Positions 1 through 9,224 of a stretch of 24,508 nt of DNA are shown one piece after another. The position numbers were made by a program, and so were the translations under genes. This DNA comes from Chara braunii. Its lineage: Eukaryota; Streptophyta; Charophyceae; Charales; Characeae. How positions within the stretch are numbered: the first letter of the stretch is position 1; the number at the start of each line of letters is the position of its first letter. Under the pieces are notes generated by a model. The model ran no database searches. It was given only the letters and a program-made list of their open reading frames with translations, and was not told the origin of the DNA. The stretch lies in NCBI GenBank assembly GCA_003427395.1, contig BFEA01000287.1, positions 917,746 through 942,253 of the forward strand. The letters run 5' to 3'.

Positions 1-800
1 CGGCCTGATTGAGTAGACGGTAAGACTGCAGGAGACAATGTACACCATACAATCTCCATCAACACCTGAGGATGTCGCCCGAGGACAGAGAACACCCCCC
101 CCCCCCCTAGGACAGGGTCGGGGTCGGGGGCACGATGCAGATACCGAACGGGATCCAAACCGGTGACATGTAAGGGGAGCAAACAGGACCAGATCCATAG
201 TTAATGCATCATTGTTTTTAGTGCTCACTCCACACTACCAAAGTGACTACCCTCTCACCTCCAAACTCATGCCATATCTCAAAAGGTTTGTACCAGAGAA
301 GCAAGGCTGGAGGGTTTAAGATCATCACACACAAGTCAATGTTGACGTAAGGCTGGAAGGGTTGTGCCAGAATGATTAGGCGCCTCAGAAAGGGAAAGGG
401 TCCATTAGCAGCTCCACGAGATTGAGGGTGCCTCAGACTGGAAACACCAAGGGCGACAGCCCCAACATTGTACCTGATTGATGTATCCGAAGGAACGCTG
501 CACCTGGTTTCCAGCAGGTGCCGCTCCCGACCAATAGATGGGGCAGCCCAACAGCCAAAGCCTCAATCCTGACAGTTCTCTTACCATCGCATGGATAAAG
601 GCCTTGCGAGAGGGCTTTCATTAAAAAAATAAATAAATAAAATGAAGCATGACCCATGTGCAAGGATGACATGCATGAATTGAAAAATGGTCCAAATTGA
701 AATTAAAAAAAAAAAGAAACAAAACTTTGGTTATAAAATGTAGTTGTATACATTATTGGAAGTGGTAGTGTGAGTGTGCCCTCAGTGAGCGTATCTCAGC
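1..800. other. No supported gene; unassigned DNA
   Basis: The stretch contains a C-tract near position 95, a short A-tract near 700 and no recognisable element. The minus strand has open frames at 433-672 and 405-587, and a further open stretch around 220-390 without a usable start. Two frames are open over the same DNA and neither has a recognisable motif, so I do not call a gene. A decayed exon or a 3' untranslated region on the minus strand is possible but not shown. Confidence 0.4.
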
Positions 801-1327
801 CCCATGACCAGGTTGTCAGATTTAAGAAAAACAAAGAAAAAAAAAAAAAAGCAACACAGATTCGGTCGTGAGATTGGCTGGATACATTCCTCTAAGTGTC
901 AGTGTGACTATGGTAAGGAAACACAACTTGAGCAGATCACTGATTACGGGCCGCCTTGCGGGCAAGGGACTCGTAAAAATAAGCAAAAAAAGAAAAAAAA
1001 CGAAAATAACAACATCCACAATCTGACCGTTCTAGTTGTAAGATTTATTTTGTGGAGGACTACAAAAAAGGCAGCTGGCTTAACGCAAAGACGTGAGGGT
1101 AGGGGGCGTTCTATTCGAGGTCATAATTTTTTTCTCGGTTTGTTTTTAAGTTTTAAACCACTAGTATGCTCGCCCATATTGGAAAAATATGAAAAACAGG
1201 TCGTTTTCCCAATGTGTCGAAGAGTTCGGAGGTTCTAGGGGTTCGACAACTCTTATTTTTTTGCAAATGAGGTATTTTCCATTGATACTTTTGACTTTTT
1301 GTTGTTGTGGGCATCCATTGCTGACAG
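801..1327. other. A-rich tracts, no supported gene
   Basis: There are several A-runs (around 838-850 and 985-1000) and T-runs. The plus-strand open frame 804-1238 is read through these tracts and gives lysine-rich low-complexity peptide, so I treat it as chance. No repeat family seen elsewhere in the window is present here. Confidence 0.4.
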
Positions 1328-1580
1328 ATGTCATATCATAAATCCATTATTTATGAGATTGTGCTTTGCATCGAAGGACCTACCCCATCCATCAGTCGCA
1401 GTCGGTGGATCCTGAACTTTGCACAATTGGCGAAGTTATTAGAAAGTCAGAGTTGATAGTTCTAACTTTGAGGGAGTGGCCCCACTACTCTCCACATAAA
1501 CAAAACGGGAAAAATCAGAAGAGGTGGTGTATCTTTCCTTGTACTGCAATAAACTTACTTGAGCACGTGGAGGTAAGTGA
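1328..1580 (+). pseudogene. Short coding-like fragment with a splice-donor-like end
   Basis: Two overlapping plus-strand frames look protein-like. The first begins at ATG 1328 and runs 42 codons to a TGA at 1454-1456. The second is open from 1366 and contains the peptide GEVIRKSELIVLTLREWPHY. The second frame reaches GAG|GTAAGT at about 1570-1578, a consensus splice donor. A pyrimidine-rich stretch ending in CTGACAG lies just before ATG 1328 and could be an acceptor. One reading is an exon or exon relic with a frameshift. I recognise no domain, and chance remains a real alternative because the fragment is short. Confidence 0.25.
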
Positions 1581-1612
1581 TGCCCTGACACGTTGTCGAT
1601 ACAAATACCCTT

Positions 1613-1900
1613 ACAGGCTACTAGTCAGGCCGCCCGGGTCACCCTGTTTTTATGGGCGGCCCAATCGTGCAAGGACCAGGAAAGGTCTCAGTCAAAAATA
1701 AAAACAAAAAAACAAAAAATCCTAGGCTATCAGCTAGATCGCCATGGTCACCCTGTTTTCCTTGGCAGCCCGACTGTGCAAGGACAAAAAAAGTTCCAGC
1801 AAAAAAAAAAAAACTGAAAAAATTATGTTATGCAGAAAAATAAACTGAACAACTTTTGTTGCAGGGTCACATAGAATACTTTTTTATTTCTTTTTTTTGT
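1613..1900 (+). mobile_element. Family 2 MITE-like repeat, double-headed copy
   Basis: Two GC-rich heads lie in tandem. The first starts near 1615 (GGCTACTAG, then a GGCCGCCC/GGGCGGCC 8-bp inverted repeat at 1628-1635 and 1654-1661). The second starts near 1733 (GGCTATCAG). Each is followed by GTGCAAGGACCAGG or a close variant and an A-tract. The second continues into the tail TTATGTTATG...AATAAACTGAACAAC...GGGTCACAT at about 1826-1875. The same head-plus-tail order recurs at 18010-18232 and 24021-24212. The final part of the tail (TTACCAAATTT in other copies) is degraded here. No coding capacity is seen. Confidence 0.65.
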
Positions 1901-1943
1901 TTTATCTTGGCTGGACAAGTGATATTGGAGTCTTGTAGGTAAA

Positions 1944-2740
1944 TCATAATTTTATTTTAACATTTTCTTTCCTTTTCAGTTTTTCCCCTTCGTCCGTTCT
2001 TGGGGCTTCGTTCTTAACGGGTTTGGGTTCTTTCGAGTCACGGGATTTTATGGCATCCTTCATCAGTTTCTTCTGAGACTTTTTTTTTTTTTTTTTTCCC
2101 CTCGGCTACCTCTTCTTCATGCACGACCTTGTTCTTCCCTTTTACAAGCCTCGTCACCCTCTGCAATTCTGCAGTGACGTTGTGAATTTTAATCTCTAGG
2201 TGTGCTAGGTAGACCATCATGTTCTGTAAGATAAACGCAACATCAGTTTTTGAATCCATGACGTGAAATTTTTGCTTTATCTCTACCTTTCTTGCCTGTT
2301 GTTCGTGTTCTCTCCACTGCCTCTGATATTATTCTTTCTTATTTCTATGTCTGGCGCAACTTGCAACTGTTTGATTATGTCGTTCATTATTTCTCCAGTC
2401 AATTCGGGTTCTTCTCTTCTATCACTTAATTTACCTTTCCTTTTTTTTTTGGCCTCTGTACCGGCTATCTTCATTTATTGATCAGCGACAAATTGATCGA
2501 GGGCCATTTGTTCCCGGTCAATTATTTGTTGCACTCTCCCGCTGGTTTCCAGCATCTGAACAACAGTTTCAACCCTTGAAAGTTCGTCCTCTGCAGCATG
2601 CAAATCGAACTGACTGCGAACATTCTGCTTGGCGTCTGGCCGCTTCATGGAGTTCAGTGAACAATTGGTGAAGACGACCCAACATCTGTCAACATCTGTT
2701 GTCGTCTTTCTTCCACTTAGCCTCGAGTTCTGATCACCCC
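1944..2740 (-). pseudogene. Decayed lysine-rich coiled-coil coding region
   Basis: Reading the minus strand from about 2740 downwards, protein-like sequence passes through at least four frame pieces. One piece begins at ATG 2648 and runs 57 codons to a TAA at 2475-2477. It has heptad-like spacing, including LSRVETVVQMLET and IIDREQMALDQF. An ATG follows that stop in the same frame and continues to 2283 (MNDIIKQLQVAPDIEIRK). A shifted frame then gives YQRQWREHEQQARKVEIKQ leading into MDSKTDVAFILQNM (2038-2259). After a long A-tract (T-run at about 2080-2098 on the plus strand) another frame (SQKKLMKDAIKSRD) runs to a stop at 1944-1946. Charged, helical composition and clean junctions suggest descent from one protein. 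I recognise no family. The breaks could be real decay or assembly errors, especially at the homopolymer. Confidence 0.45.
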
Positions 2741-3860
2741 ACCTTCTTCATCAACGAAGAAGGTGATCGAGATGAAAAAGAAAAACAAAGAGATGAATCT
2801 TGTCAAGATGGACGCACGGAAACAATTCCAGATGTAAGTATTTTTTCCCAGTGTCGGAAGATGCATGACTCAAAGGGACTAAGGGCGAAATTATAAATCG
2901 CATGAGGAAGGAAAACAACAATGCAGATGAAACTGCTATCATGACAAAGACTCAATCATTGTTCGGTTGTCGCTTTGACAATCGTTTGGAATATAAGCAT
3001 CAGTTTTACGACTTATAGTCAAGTTGTTCCGAGGGGAGAACCAATTGGAAGATTGAACAACCTTCCAGTGCTCCCACATACCATGGAATCAAGACTATCA
3101 AGCCAAGATGCTCTCAACTTCATGTGATGTCGCAGATGAAGTTTGTAGCAAGTGTTGAAAAAGTGTTGAACCAAATGTGTGTTAGAGCAAACAATGTGGA
3201 GAAGAGAAAAACCCTTATAGAGAGACGGTATGCCGACGACATCAGCGACAACTACGAACAATGTTGCAATATTAGATACAAAATACAACACTCTGGTGGG
3301 TGCTTAGGAAGACCCCACGTCGAATATGAAGGAACAAAACTGGAATGTTGAATCATACGGGCCTCCACTTAGTGGTATGCCTCAGGCGGAAAATGAAGAA
3401 GGATTGTAGATGAAGAGTTTCACTCCCACTGTAGAGTCTGTGGTAGTTGATCATATGCAGCTAGGTGCGTGTTCAAATCATATGAGTGTGGTGCGGGGAA
3501 ATTCTGACGTGATGATGAAAGTGCGGTTTGAGTTAGAAAATGAGGAGAGGAATCATACAATATGATTGATTGTAGGTTAGAAAGCGAGGAAGGGCGGGTC
3601 ATTCATGCAAATGGGCATGATGGAAGTAAGGATGTTCGGGTAAAAACAAACAACTTCTCAGACGCTCGATAAAAGAAAATGCCAGAAAATAAAGGTTGAA
3701 TGCATAGAGATATGTAGAAGGTTGTGCGTGTATTATCAACAAATTGCAATGCCAGTGCAATTGAACAACCTGGCTATGCTAGGAATAACACTTATGCATT
3801 GTCACACGATTACATTATACCATAAAAACATCCATCATGAAGTCGATTGGGTCACCTGTA
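2699..3860 (+). pseudogene. Decayed coding region of unknown family
   Basis: The plus strand shows a chain of protein-like frames. 2699-2896 gives INEEGDRDEKEKQRDES. A second frame at about 2873-3351 is open for roughly 160 codons, broken once by TAG at 3016-3018, and includes MRKENNNADETAIMTK before the stop and VEKVLNQMCVRANNVEKRK after it. A third frame from about 3340 gives NVESYGPPLSGMPQAENEE, a TAG, then MKSFTPTVESVVVDHMQLG to about 3563. Further pieces give MIDCRLESEEGRVIHANGHD and LDKRKCQKIKVECIEICRR. The order and abutting frames suggest one eroded gene with several frameshifts and stops. The region is oriented opposite to the 1944-2740 relic and starts beside it. No domain is recognised. 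Introns or sequencing indels could explain some breaks. Confidence 0.45.
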
Positions 3861-3949
3861 TACACTTTAGCTTTGACAAAAAAAAACCTTCATTTCCCAT
3901 TGCATTCTCCTCAATAGCATGGCATTCCTCAAGCTCGTTCGGTCGGGAA

Positions 3950-4100
3950 GGAAAAGAAACGAACGGGCAGGAGTAGGAGAGGGAGAGAGGGAGGGTGGGA
4001 GGAGAAGGGTAGGGAGGGACCGAGGTCGAACGGGGGAGGGCAGGAGGGTTGGGTGGGGGTGAGTGGGGGAAAATGAGGGGGAAGGACAGGTAGAGGCAAG
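3950..4100 (+). repeat. G-rich strand with many G-runs
   Basis: Purine-rich, strongly G-skewed sequence with many runs of three or more G separated by short spacers, for example around 3976-4085. It has the spacing of potential G-quadruplex DNA on the plus strand. It lies just downstream, in minus-strand reading, of the hammerhead at 4167-4216. No reading frame is supported. Confidence 0.5.
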
Positions 4101-4166
4101 AGTGAGAGTGAGAGAGTGCCTTCTACGCTAGGGCCAATTTCCTAGTCAGAGAAGGAGGGTGACGCA

Positions 4167-4216
4167 TCCCTAAAGCGCTTTTCGTTGTCCACGCCGTGGA
4201 CAACTCATCAGAGGGA
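4167..4216 (-). ncRNA. Hammerhead ribozyme 1 (type I, tiny stem III)
   Basis: Read on the minus strand. The conserved CTGATGA is at 4211-4205 and GAAA at 4183-4180. Stem II pairs 4204-4196 with 4192-4184, nine perfect base pairs closed by a GGC loop. Stem III is two A-U pairs (4180/4173 and 4179/4174) with a GCGC loop. The NUH site is UUU at 4174-4172, so cleavage is predicted after 4172. Stem I pairs 4216-4212 (TCCCT) with 4171-4167 (AGGGA). All core nucleotides of the hammerhead fold are present. A stem III this small is typical of hammerheads in Penelope-like retroelements, which often work as dimers. The match to the second copy at 20867-20917, with a different but complementary stem II, supports a real RNA. 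Confidence 0.85.
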
Positions 4217-4750
4217 AGAGAGAGGCATGTAGAGAGACCAGACGCGTGAGACACATTGGCTCATGGTGGAGAGAAGCTATTTTCCTACTTGGGGAGATTG
4301 CACACTCCACTTGCCTGAGGGGGTGGTGACACAGGGAACAACAAACAGGGGGGTTAATGGTATAAGGTAGGTTTGGGGTTGGTTTGGGGTTGGTTTGTGG
4401 GGATGAGTGGTGAGAAGTGTAGGTGGTTAGTGTAGTGGGTAGGTTCGCATTACCACGCGTGCGTTGATCTCAGCGTCGGTGAATTGTTCATCGGCCATTA
4501 CCGCCATGGTTGGATGGAAGCTCGTAGGTGCGTCGTAGCAGGGTTATGGAGTTGTCCCCGGAGTTGTCCTTGTCCGCAAGTCACGTTGTGTGCTTGATGC
4601 TGGATACTCTAGGCAAGTGAGAGAAAGGACCCGTTTTTTGCAAACGTGGGCGGTTCTTTCGGAATGAGGTCGAAGTGGTAATGAAAATGCTGATTACATG
4701 CCTTCCTCATAGCTAAGAGGTGTAATGAAGGAGTTGTTGGTGTATAGATA
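4217..4750. other. No supported gene; flank of hammerhead repeat
   Basis: G-rich DNA with a short tandem of GTTTGGGGTTG at about 4370-4397. The first 40 bases past the hammerhead resemble the matching flank at 20940-20980 (AGAGGCATGT versus AGAGGCGTGT, then a shared GACAC). This suggests both hammerheads belong to one dispersed repeat family. No frame of note. Confidence 0.4.
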
Positions 4751-5300
4751 TATTTGCTGTGTTACGCTGTTGAGCGCATCGGTCCGGCACCGCACGCGGC
4801 AGCGTGGGACCCTCTTGGCCGCGTCACGCAGGAGTTGGACCAACCTCGTCACGAACGCACAAAAGGAGCTTCCTTAGGCCGCTCCGGCCGAGTGCGCCAA
4901 CCATACCTCTCACGAGCCCCTACGACAGGATAGGGCCTACGTGAGGCACAACTTACCTCCACCTTACGGGAGCTGTCACCTCCCTTCGGTGGGCGTATCC
5001 CCGCCGAACTACCAGTCCACAATACGAAAGCTACTCGGTTGCAATCGCAGAGGTGGACCAGCCGATGGCGTTTCTCGCTCGCTGTATCATAGGGGGTACG
5101 TGCGGTAAATACGCCCCTATCGGACCCGCACGCGAACCGACATCTTGGGGGGCTGAAGTCCCAAGCGCGACTCGTCATCGGTCGACTAGGACGCATCCCA
5201 CACCCCACGCGCACACCACTCTAACAACCACACGACAACAACATGCACACATACACACGGAACGACACAACGCAAACAACGCGACAATGATCTTAGCCCC
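4751..5300. other. GC-rich block, no supported gene
   Basis: GC and CpG content rise abruptly near 4770. Open frames exist on both strands (4849-5214 minus, 5053-5307 plus, 5175-5615 minus). They overlap each other, are arginine- and proline-rich as expected from GC-rich DNA, and show no motif. I see no protein family. Confidence 0.35.
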
Positions 5301-5312
5301 TCGGTAGCCAAC

Positions 5313-5400
5313 CCATAACTTCCCGACGCGGAAATAGGATAGGCGTCGCGCGCGAGACTTAGTATAAAAATCGCGCGGACACAGGGCTAACTCATATCGA
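5313..5400 (+). promoter_or_regulatory. TATA-bearing repeat, copy 1
   Basis: CCATAACTT is followed by a GACGC/GGCGTCGCGCGC-rich stretch and TATAAAAA at 5363-5370, then TCGCGCGG. The same order (CCATAACTT, GACGCC, GGCGTCGTGCGC, TATAAAAC, TGCGCGG) occurs about 600 bp downstream. A TATA box embedded in conserved GC-rich DNA is promoter-like, perhaps in an LTR-type repeat, but no transcript start or coding partner can be shown. Confidence 0.35.
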
Positions 5401-5911
5401 CTCGCGATGCAAGCGCACGCAAGCGGTCGCAATGATGGCGTACCACGTGGTACCCATACTCGTGTGGTCCTCGTTAATCTCGAGGGTCGCGTTCGACACT
5501 CAAGTGTCAGCTGACACTCGCCTTGAGGGTTAATCTCTCGACGCTGGACAACCGCCATGCGCAGTTGTAGACCACACACCCTCTTCTGCACCCTTATGCA
5601 GAGTGGGTGGTACACAGGCCCAAGCCTGTGGTGGTAGTCGTCTCTCGCGGCCCTAGGGGTGAGTCCTCCCCGGGGCCTGGGCGAAAATTAAGGGGTTTGA
5701 CTTTGACGGTTGCTACGGACTACAACGTCCAACCATAAAAATCTCTAAGAAGCAACAAGACTCGCACGAACCCAAGAAGAGGGGATAGGGCAAAGGTCTC
5801 CTGGCCCTTAAAACAAGAACTCATGGCCTTGGGACACACTTCCCCTCTATGGGCGGTGCCTGTAGCCTATAATAATACCAAGCGCTGCGCCTACACGCAA
5901 GCCCGACGGCC

Positions 5912-5998
5912 CCATAACTTTTAGACGCCGGGGGCGGCGAGGCGTCGTGCGCAGGGCTCTGATATAAAACTGCGCGGCCGCAGGCCAACCCTATGCCA
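5912..5998 (+). promoter_or_regulatory. TATA-bearing repeat, copy 2
   Basis: Diverged second copy of the 5313-5400 segment, with TATAAAA at 5963-5969, exactly 600 bp after the first. The flanking GC-rich segments have diverged more than the TATA context. A minus-strand open frame at 5821-6012 crosses it and is not convincing. Confidence 0.35.
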
Positions 5999-6035
5999 AC
6001 CAATGATGCCAATCATATGTGGTAACCGCGGCTTA

Positions 6036-6107
6036 GGCCTCGCGATATTGAATGGCTGAAGGGACTCATCACAAGGGGTTACCCCTCACGATATTGAACG
6101 GTTGAAG
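6036..6107. repeat. Short tandem duplication
   Basis: CCTCGCGATATTGAATGGC at about 6038 is repeated as CCTCACGATATTGAACGG at about 6085. Each is followed by TTGAAGG or CTGAAGG, and the offset is about 47 bp. It is a local imperfect tandem repeat in GC-rich noncoding DNA. Confidence 0.6.
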
Positions 6108-6109
6108 GA

Positions 6110-7085
6110 CACGTCGTTCGGCCCTCGCGACGTTCCCGCCTTTCAGGTGGAGTGTCCCGCCGACCAAAGTAAATAGGCTCTATGCAAGGGGAGGCTCCTC
6201 CTCTTCAGGGCCTAGGGCTTGGGATGTCCTGGACAAGGACCTCGAATCCCGGCCCAAGACCAAAGTCCGACTAAGAAAGCCCCAGGACGCAAATAGGTGG
6301 AAGGGAGGGTCTTCCCTGTCCCTCAATCCCAACTCTCACGCGGTTGTTAATATGGCCTTTTAGGCCTCCCGAACACTCATCATACGTATATCCACGCACA
6401 CATATGGAAGGGGGATAGAATTATGACGATCACTTCTCACAGGCACAGTGGGACTCCTCACAACCATGTATATGTATATGGAATCGCAGGCAGCCCAAAT
6501 CCAAATCCGAGCCACAGGACATACCTGCAACCACACCAAGAATCAAGCGACAAAACACGCACTATGCGGAGTCAAGCCCAACCATTCTCTATGCTCATAC
6601 CCCTTCGCTTTAGCCATGCAAGCCCCGACTGCCAGTCCAACCAACATCAATTAAATACTCAGTACCTTTATTAAATGGCCATTCAATAAAATTCCGGGTG
6701 AAACCCTTAATAAACAGTAAAACCCACGAGGGCTAAAGCCTTTTAGGTTGAGTATGGGGAATGAGTTGAAATTGAGTCGAAGACCGACGAATCGGCAACC
6801 GACCTGTTATCAGTGATAATAGAAGATGATCCTCAAGGGATCAAGGTGAATCTAGTCCTGATCTTGAATCAGACACCCCAAAGGACCTATAACACAAGAT
6901 AGGTCAAATGCCCAAGCTAAATCATCAGCATATGGGGGATGAACCTCCATAGCACATTCCCTCCCAAAGTTATCTACCAACTAAGTCCAAGTCTACTTCT
7001 GAACCAGTGCCCAAAGCAAAGGTAGACTAATGGCAGAATCTCCCCTATCCGGTGTGGATCGCCAGAATCGCCACCTGTCAAAATA
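6110..7085. other. No supported gene
   Basis: GC content falls gradually from about 6400. The small overlapping frames at 6423-6674 have no motif and share the same DNA in two frames. I see no repeat family here other than the lead-in to the 123-bp tandem array. Confidence 0.4.
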
Positions 7086-7088
7086 TAA

Positions 7089-7690
7089 TCTAACTCCTCT
7101 AATTCAAGGAAATTTCGGCACCGCTTCCCGCAGAAAAAATGCCTTTTCAGAATTTATATCAGCCCAAATATGAAAACAGAAATAATCTCCAACTCTGGAA
7201 AGCCAGATTCTGTCTAACTCCCTGAATTAGTAAAAATTTGGACAGCACTCCCTTTAGAAAGCGAGACTTCCCAGATTTATACTAGGTCAGATATGAACTC
7301 ACAAGGCAACTTGAGTTCAACTTAGACAAGTTTTGACTAACTCCTTAGTTTTGCAGAAATTTCGGCAGCACTCCCTTCAGAAAAGTGCTATTCCAGAAAT
7401 TATACAAGGCTAAGTTCTGAATCTGGAAATAACTCTGACTTCTCAAAGTCCAATTTTGTCTAACCCCCTGCATTAGTAAAAATTTGGGCAGCACTCCCTT
7501 TAAAAAAAAAGACTTTCCAAATTTTTACTAAGTTAGATATAAAGAATAGATAAGTTGAACTTTGACAAGTCAAACGTTGACTAACTCCTTGGATTTGTAG
7601 AAATTTCGGCAGCGCTTCCCGTAGAGAAAGTAGCTTGTCAAGATTTATACAAAGCCAAGTATAACAAAAGATCCCAGAAAATGCAAAAAT
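7089..7690 (+). repeat. Five-unit tandem repeat, period about 123 bp
   Basis: Units start at about 7089, 7213, 7336, 7459 and 7580, each with TCTAACTCC or ACTAACTCC. Each unit then carries AAATTTCGGCAGC or AAATTTGG.CAGC followed by a short CTTCCC or CTCCCTT element. Units 2 and 4 share TTAGTAAAAATTTGG, while units 1, 3 and 5 share GAAATTTCGGCA, so the array alternates two subtypes (dimer of about 246 bp). Similar AATTTCGGCAG-type tandem units are, from memory, found in noncoding parts of plant LTR retroelements; that link is inference. There is no coding frame. Confidence 0.75.
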
Positions 7691-7935
7691 TGATCTAAGT
7701 AAAATAAAGTCAGCTCAGAAAATGCAGGAATTGACCTGGCTCCTATCGCTCTAGCACATGGCGAGCCTCTACTACCTGTCAACCTGAAACCCAGACCAAG
7801 TAGTAACCTCACTCAGCTACATGCAGGCCAAACCACAAGGGTAAGTACTATCACTATCCCCAAGCCAATCTGAACAAACCATAGTTCATAATCTCTCAAT
7901 GAGTTATCCCCTCATACCCAACTTACATAAGGCAT
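7691..7935. other. Spacer between two repeat arrays
   Basis: AT-moderate sequence with no open frame or repeat that I can support. Confidence 0.4.
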
Positions 7936-8876
7936 AGGTCAGGGCACCTGAACTTACAGAGTGCACCCAACTTAGCCAGGCCCAAAGTCAGAATACCTAA
8001 ACTTATAGAGCGTTCTGACTTGGTCAGGGATACACAAACAGAGGACACAACTACTTCTCTCTTCTTTGGGCATATAACTAGACCACTTTAGTCGCCCTGA
8101 ACTGTTTAAATAGCCAAATTATATATATTTCTCTAAACTTAGTCTTCAAAGGGACATAAGGCTGAGCCGCTCAACTTAGAACACTGCTCAGCCTACCCAA
8201 GTTTACTTTCAATTATATCTCTTTAGTTGTACTCTCTTTAGTTATGATAAGCTATAGTCAGACTACCTAAACTTATAGAGCAACCTAACCAGCCTGTTCG
8301 TAAAAGCATAATAATACAATATAGCCAAGTTATATCCATTGGGTCCCAACATGTGCGAGGCATTGGGTCAGACCACCTAAACTTATAGAGCGGTCTGATC
8401 CTCTGCCAGGTTTGTTTCTCTCTGATCCAATCTGTGCGAGGCAGTGGGACAGGCTACCTAAACTTATAGAGCGGCCTGTTCCTTGCCAGAATTACTCCCT
8501 CAGAACAAAACAAGAGAAGGGCTGAACCACCTAAACTTATAGAGCGGTTCGGACCTCCTTGTTCAGAACCAAAGAAACTGAGAGAACCCCAAATCGAACA
8601 AGGCAACCCAAGGTACCTAAACTTATAGAGCGCCTTGGGTTCCTGAAAGCCACCCACAGTCAAACCCCCACAAGTCAGAGCAGCCAGGACACCTAAACTT
8701 ATAGAGCGTCCTGACCCTCCAAGCAATTCACAGCACCAGGTCTCCCCAAACTTATGGGGACATCCCAGCCTCCAGAGCTTCAGGCTACCTAAACTTATAG
8801 AGCGGCCTAAGGCTCCATGCGGTCCAAAAATAAACAAAGCACTGGGCTTCCCCAAATTTAAGGGGACCTCCCAGCC
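7936..8876. repeat. Array of hairpins with constant loop and covarying stems
   Basis: A loop close to ACCTAAACTTATAGAGCG recurs about every 60-110 bp, flanked each time by a different complementary pair. Stems: 7944-7947/7961-7964 GCAC; 7986-7993/8013-8020 AGTCAGAA; 8368-8374/8392-8398 TCAGACC; 8449-8454/8474-8479 ACAGGC; 8524-8528/8546-8550 GAACC; 8605-8613/8633-8641 AACCCAAGG; 8685-8690/8708-8713 CAGGAC; 8782-8785/8805-8808 AGGC. A related hairpin at 8160-8167/8186-8193 (GGCTGAGC) has loop CGCTCAACTTAGAACACT. Two short variants have CCCC/GGGG stems around AAACTTAT or AAATTTAA (8743-8760, 8849-8866). The copy near 8268 has lost its stem. Changed stems that remain paired indicate selection or a copying process that keeps the fold. 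The function is unknown. Confidence 0.85.
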
Positions 8877-8879
8877 TTA

Positions 8880-9224
8880 GTGACCCATCCAATCTGCACA
8901 CAATACTGCCTTCCTCCCAGCCTTCCCCCATATGCAACCCATCTCAATCATAGTCTGCTTTCAGGCAGTCAACAAACCGAAACTGAGATTAGCTCATGTA
9001 CATTCTTTTACCTCAGTCTGACTTATGTCCCGAAAATCAAACTCAAAACTCAAGTACATGATCCACACAATACACTCAGTCAAACGTAGAAGGATATACA
9101 GGTAGGGGTTATAGTTAAGTTTATAGAGGGAGTCAAGGGATTACCACTCAGTTCCCTGCCTCCAGGACTCCGCCTGAGTCCCGGCAGAGCTCCCGCAATC
9201 GGTGAGGTAACCTCCCACAAGGCC
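8880..9224. other. No supported gene
   Basis: Unique-looking sequence between the hairpin array and the GC-rich block. The plus frame 8880-9089 shows no motif. Confidence 0.4.

Noticed and set aside
2020-2062. CTGATGA...CGAAA on the minus strand
   Set aside because: The intervening 25 nt do not form a stem II, and it lies within a protein-like frame.
4370-4397. Telomere-like GTTTGGGGTTG repeats
   Set aside because: Only two to three short imperfect units; no standard telomere repeat array.
8454-8855. 133-residue minus-strand open frame with repeated RSISLG and LYKFR
   Set aside because: The peptide repeats are simply translations of the conserved hairpin loop. Stems differ and the frame changes between copies, so it is not a protein repeat.
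7936-8876. CRISPR-like array
   Set aside because: Spacing is irregular (about 60-110 bp), the repeat is only about 18 bp with stems that differ per copy, the DNA is eukaryotic, and there are no cas genes.
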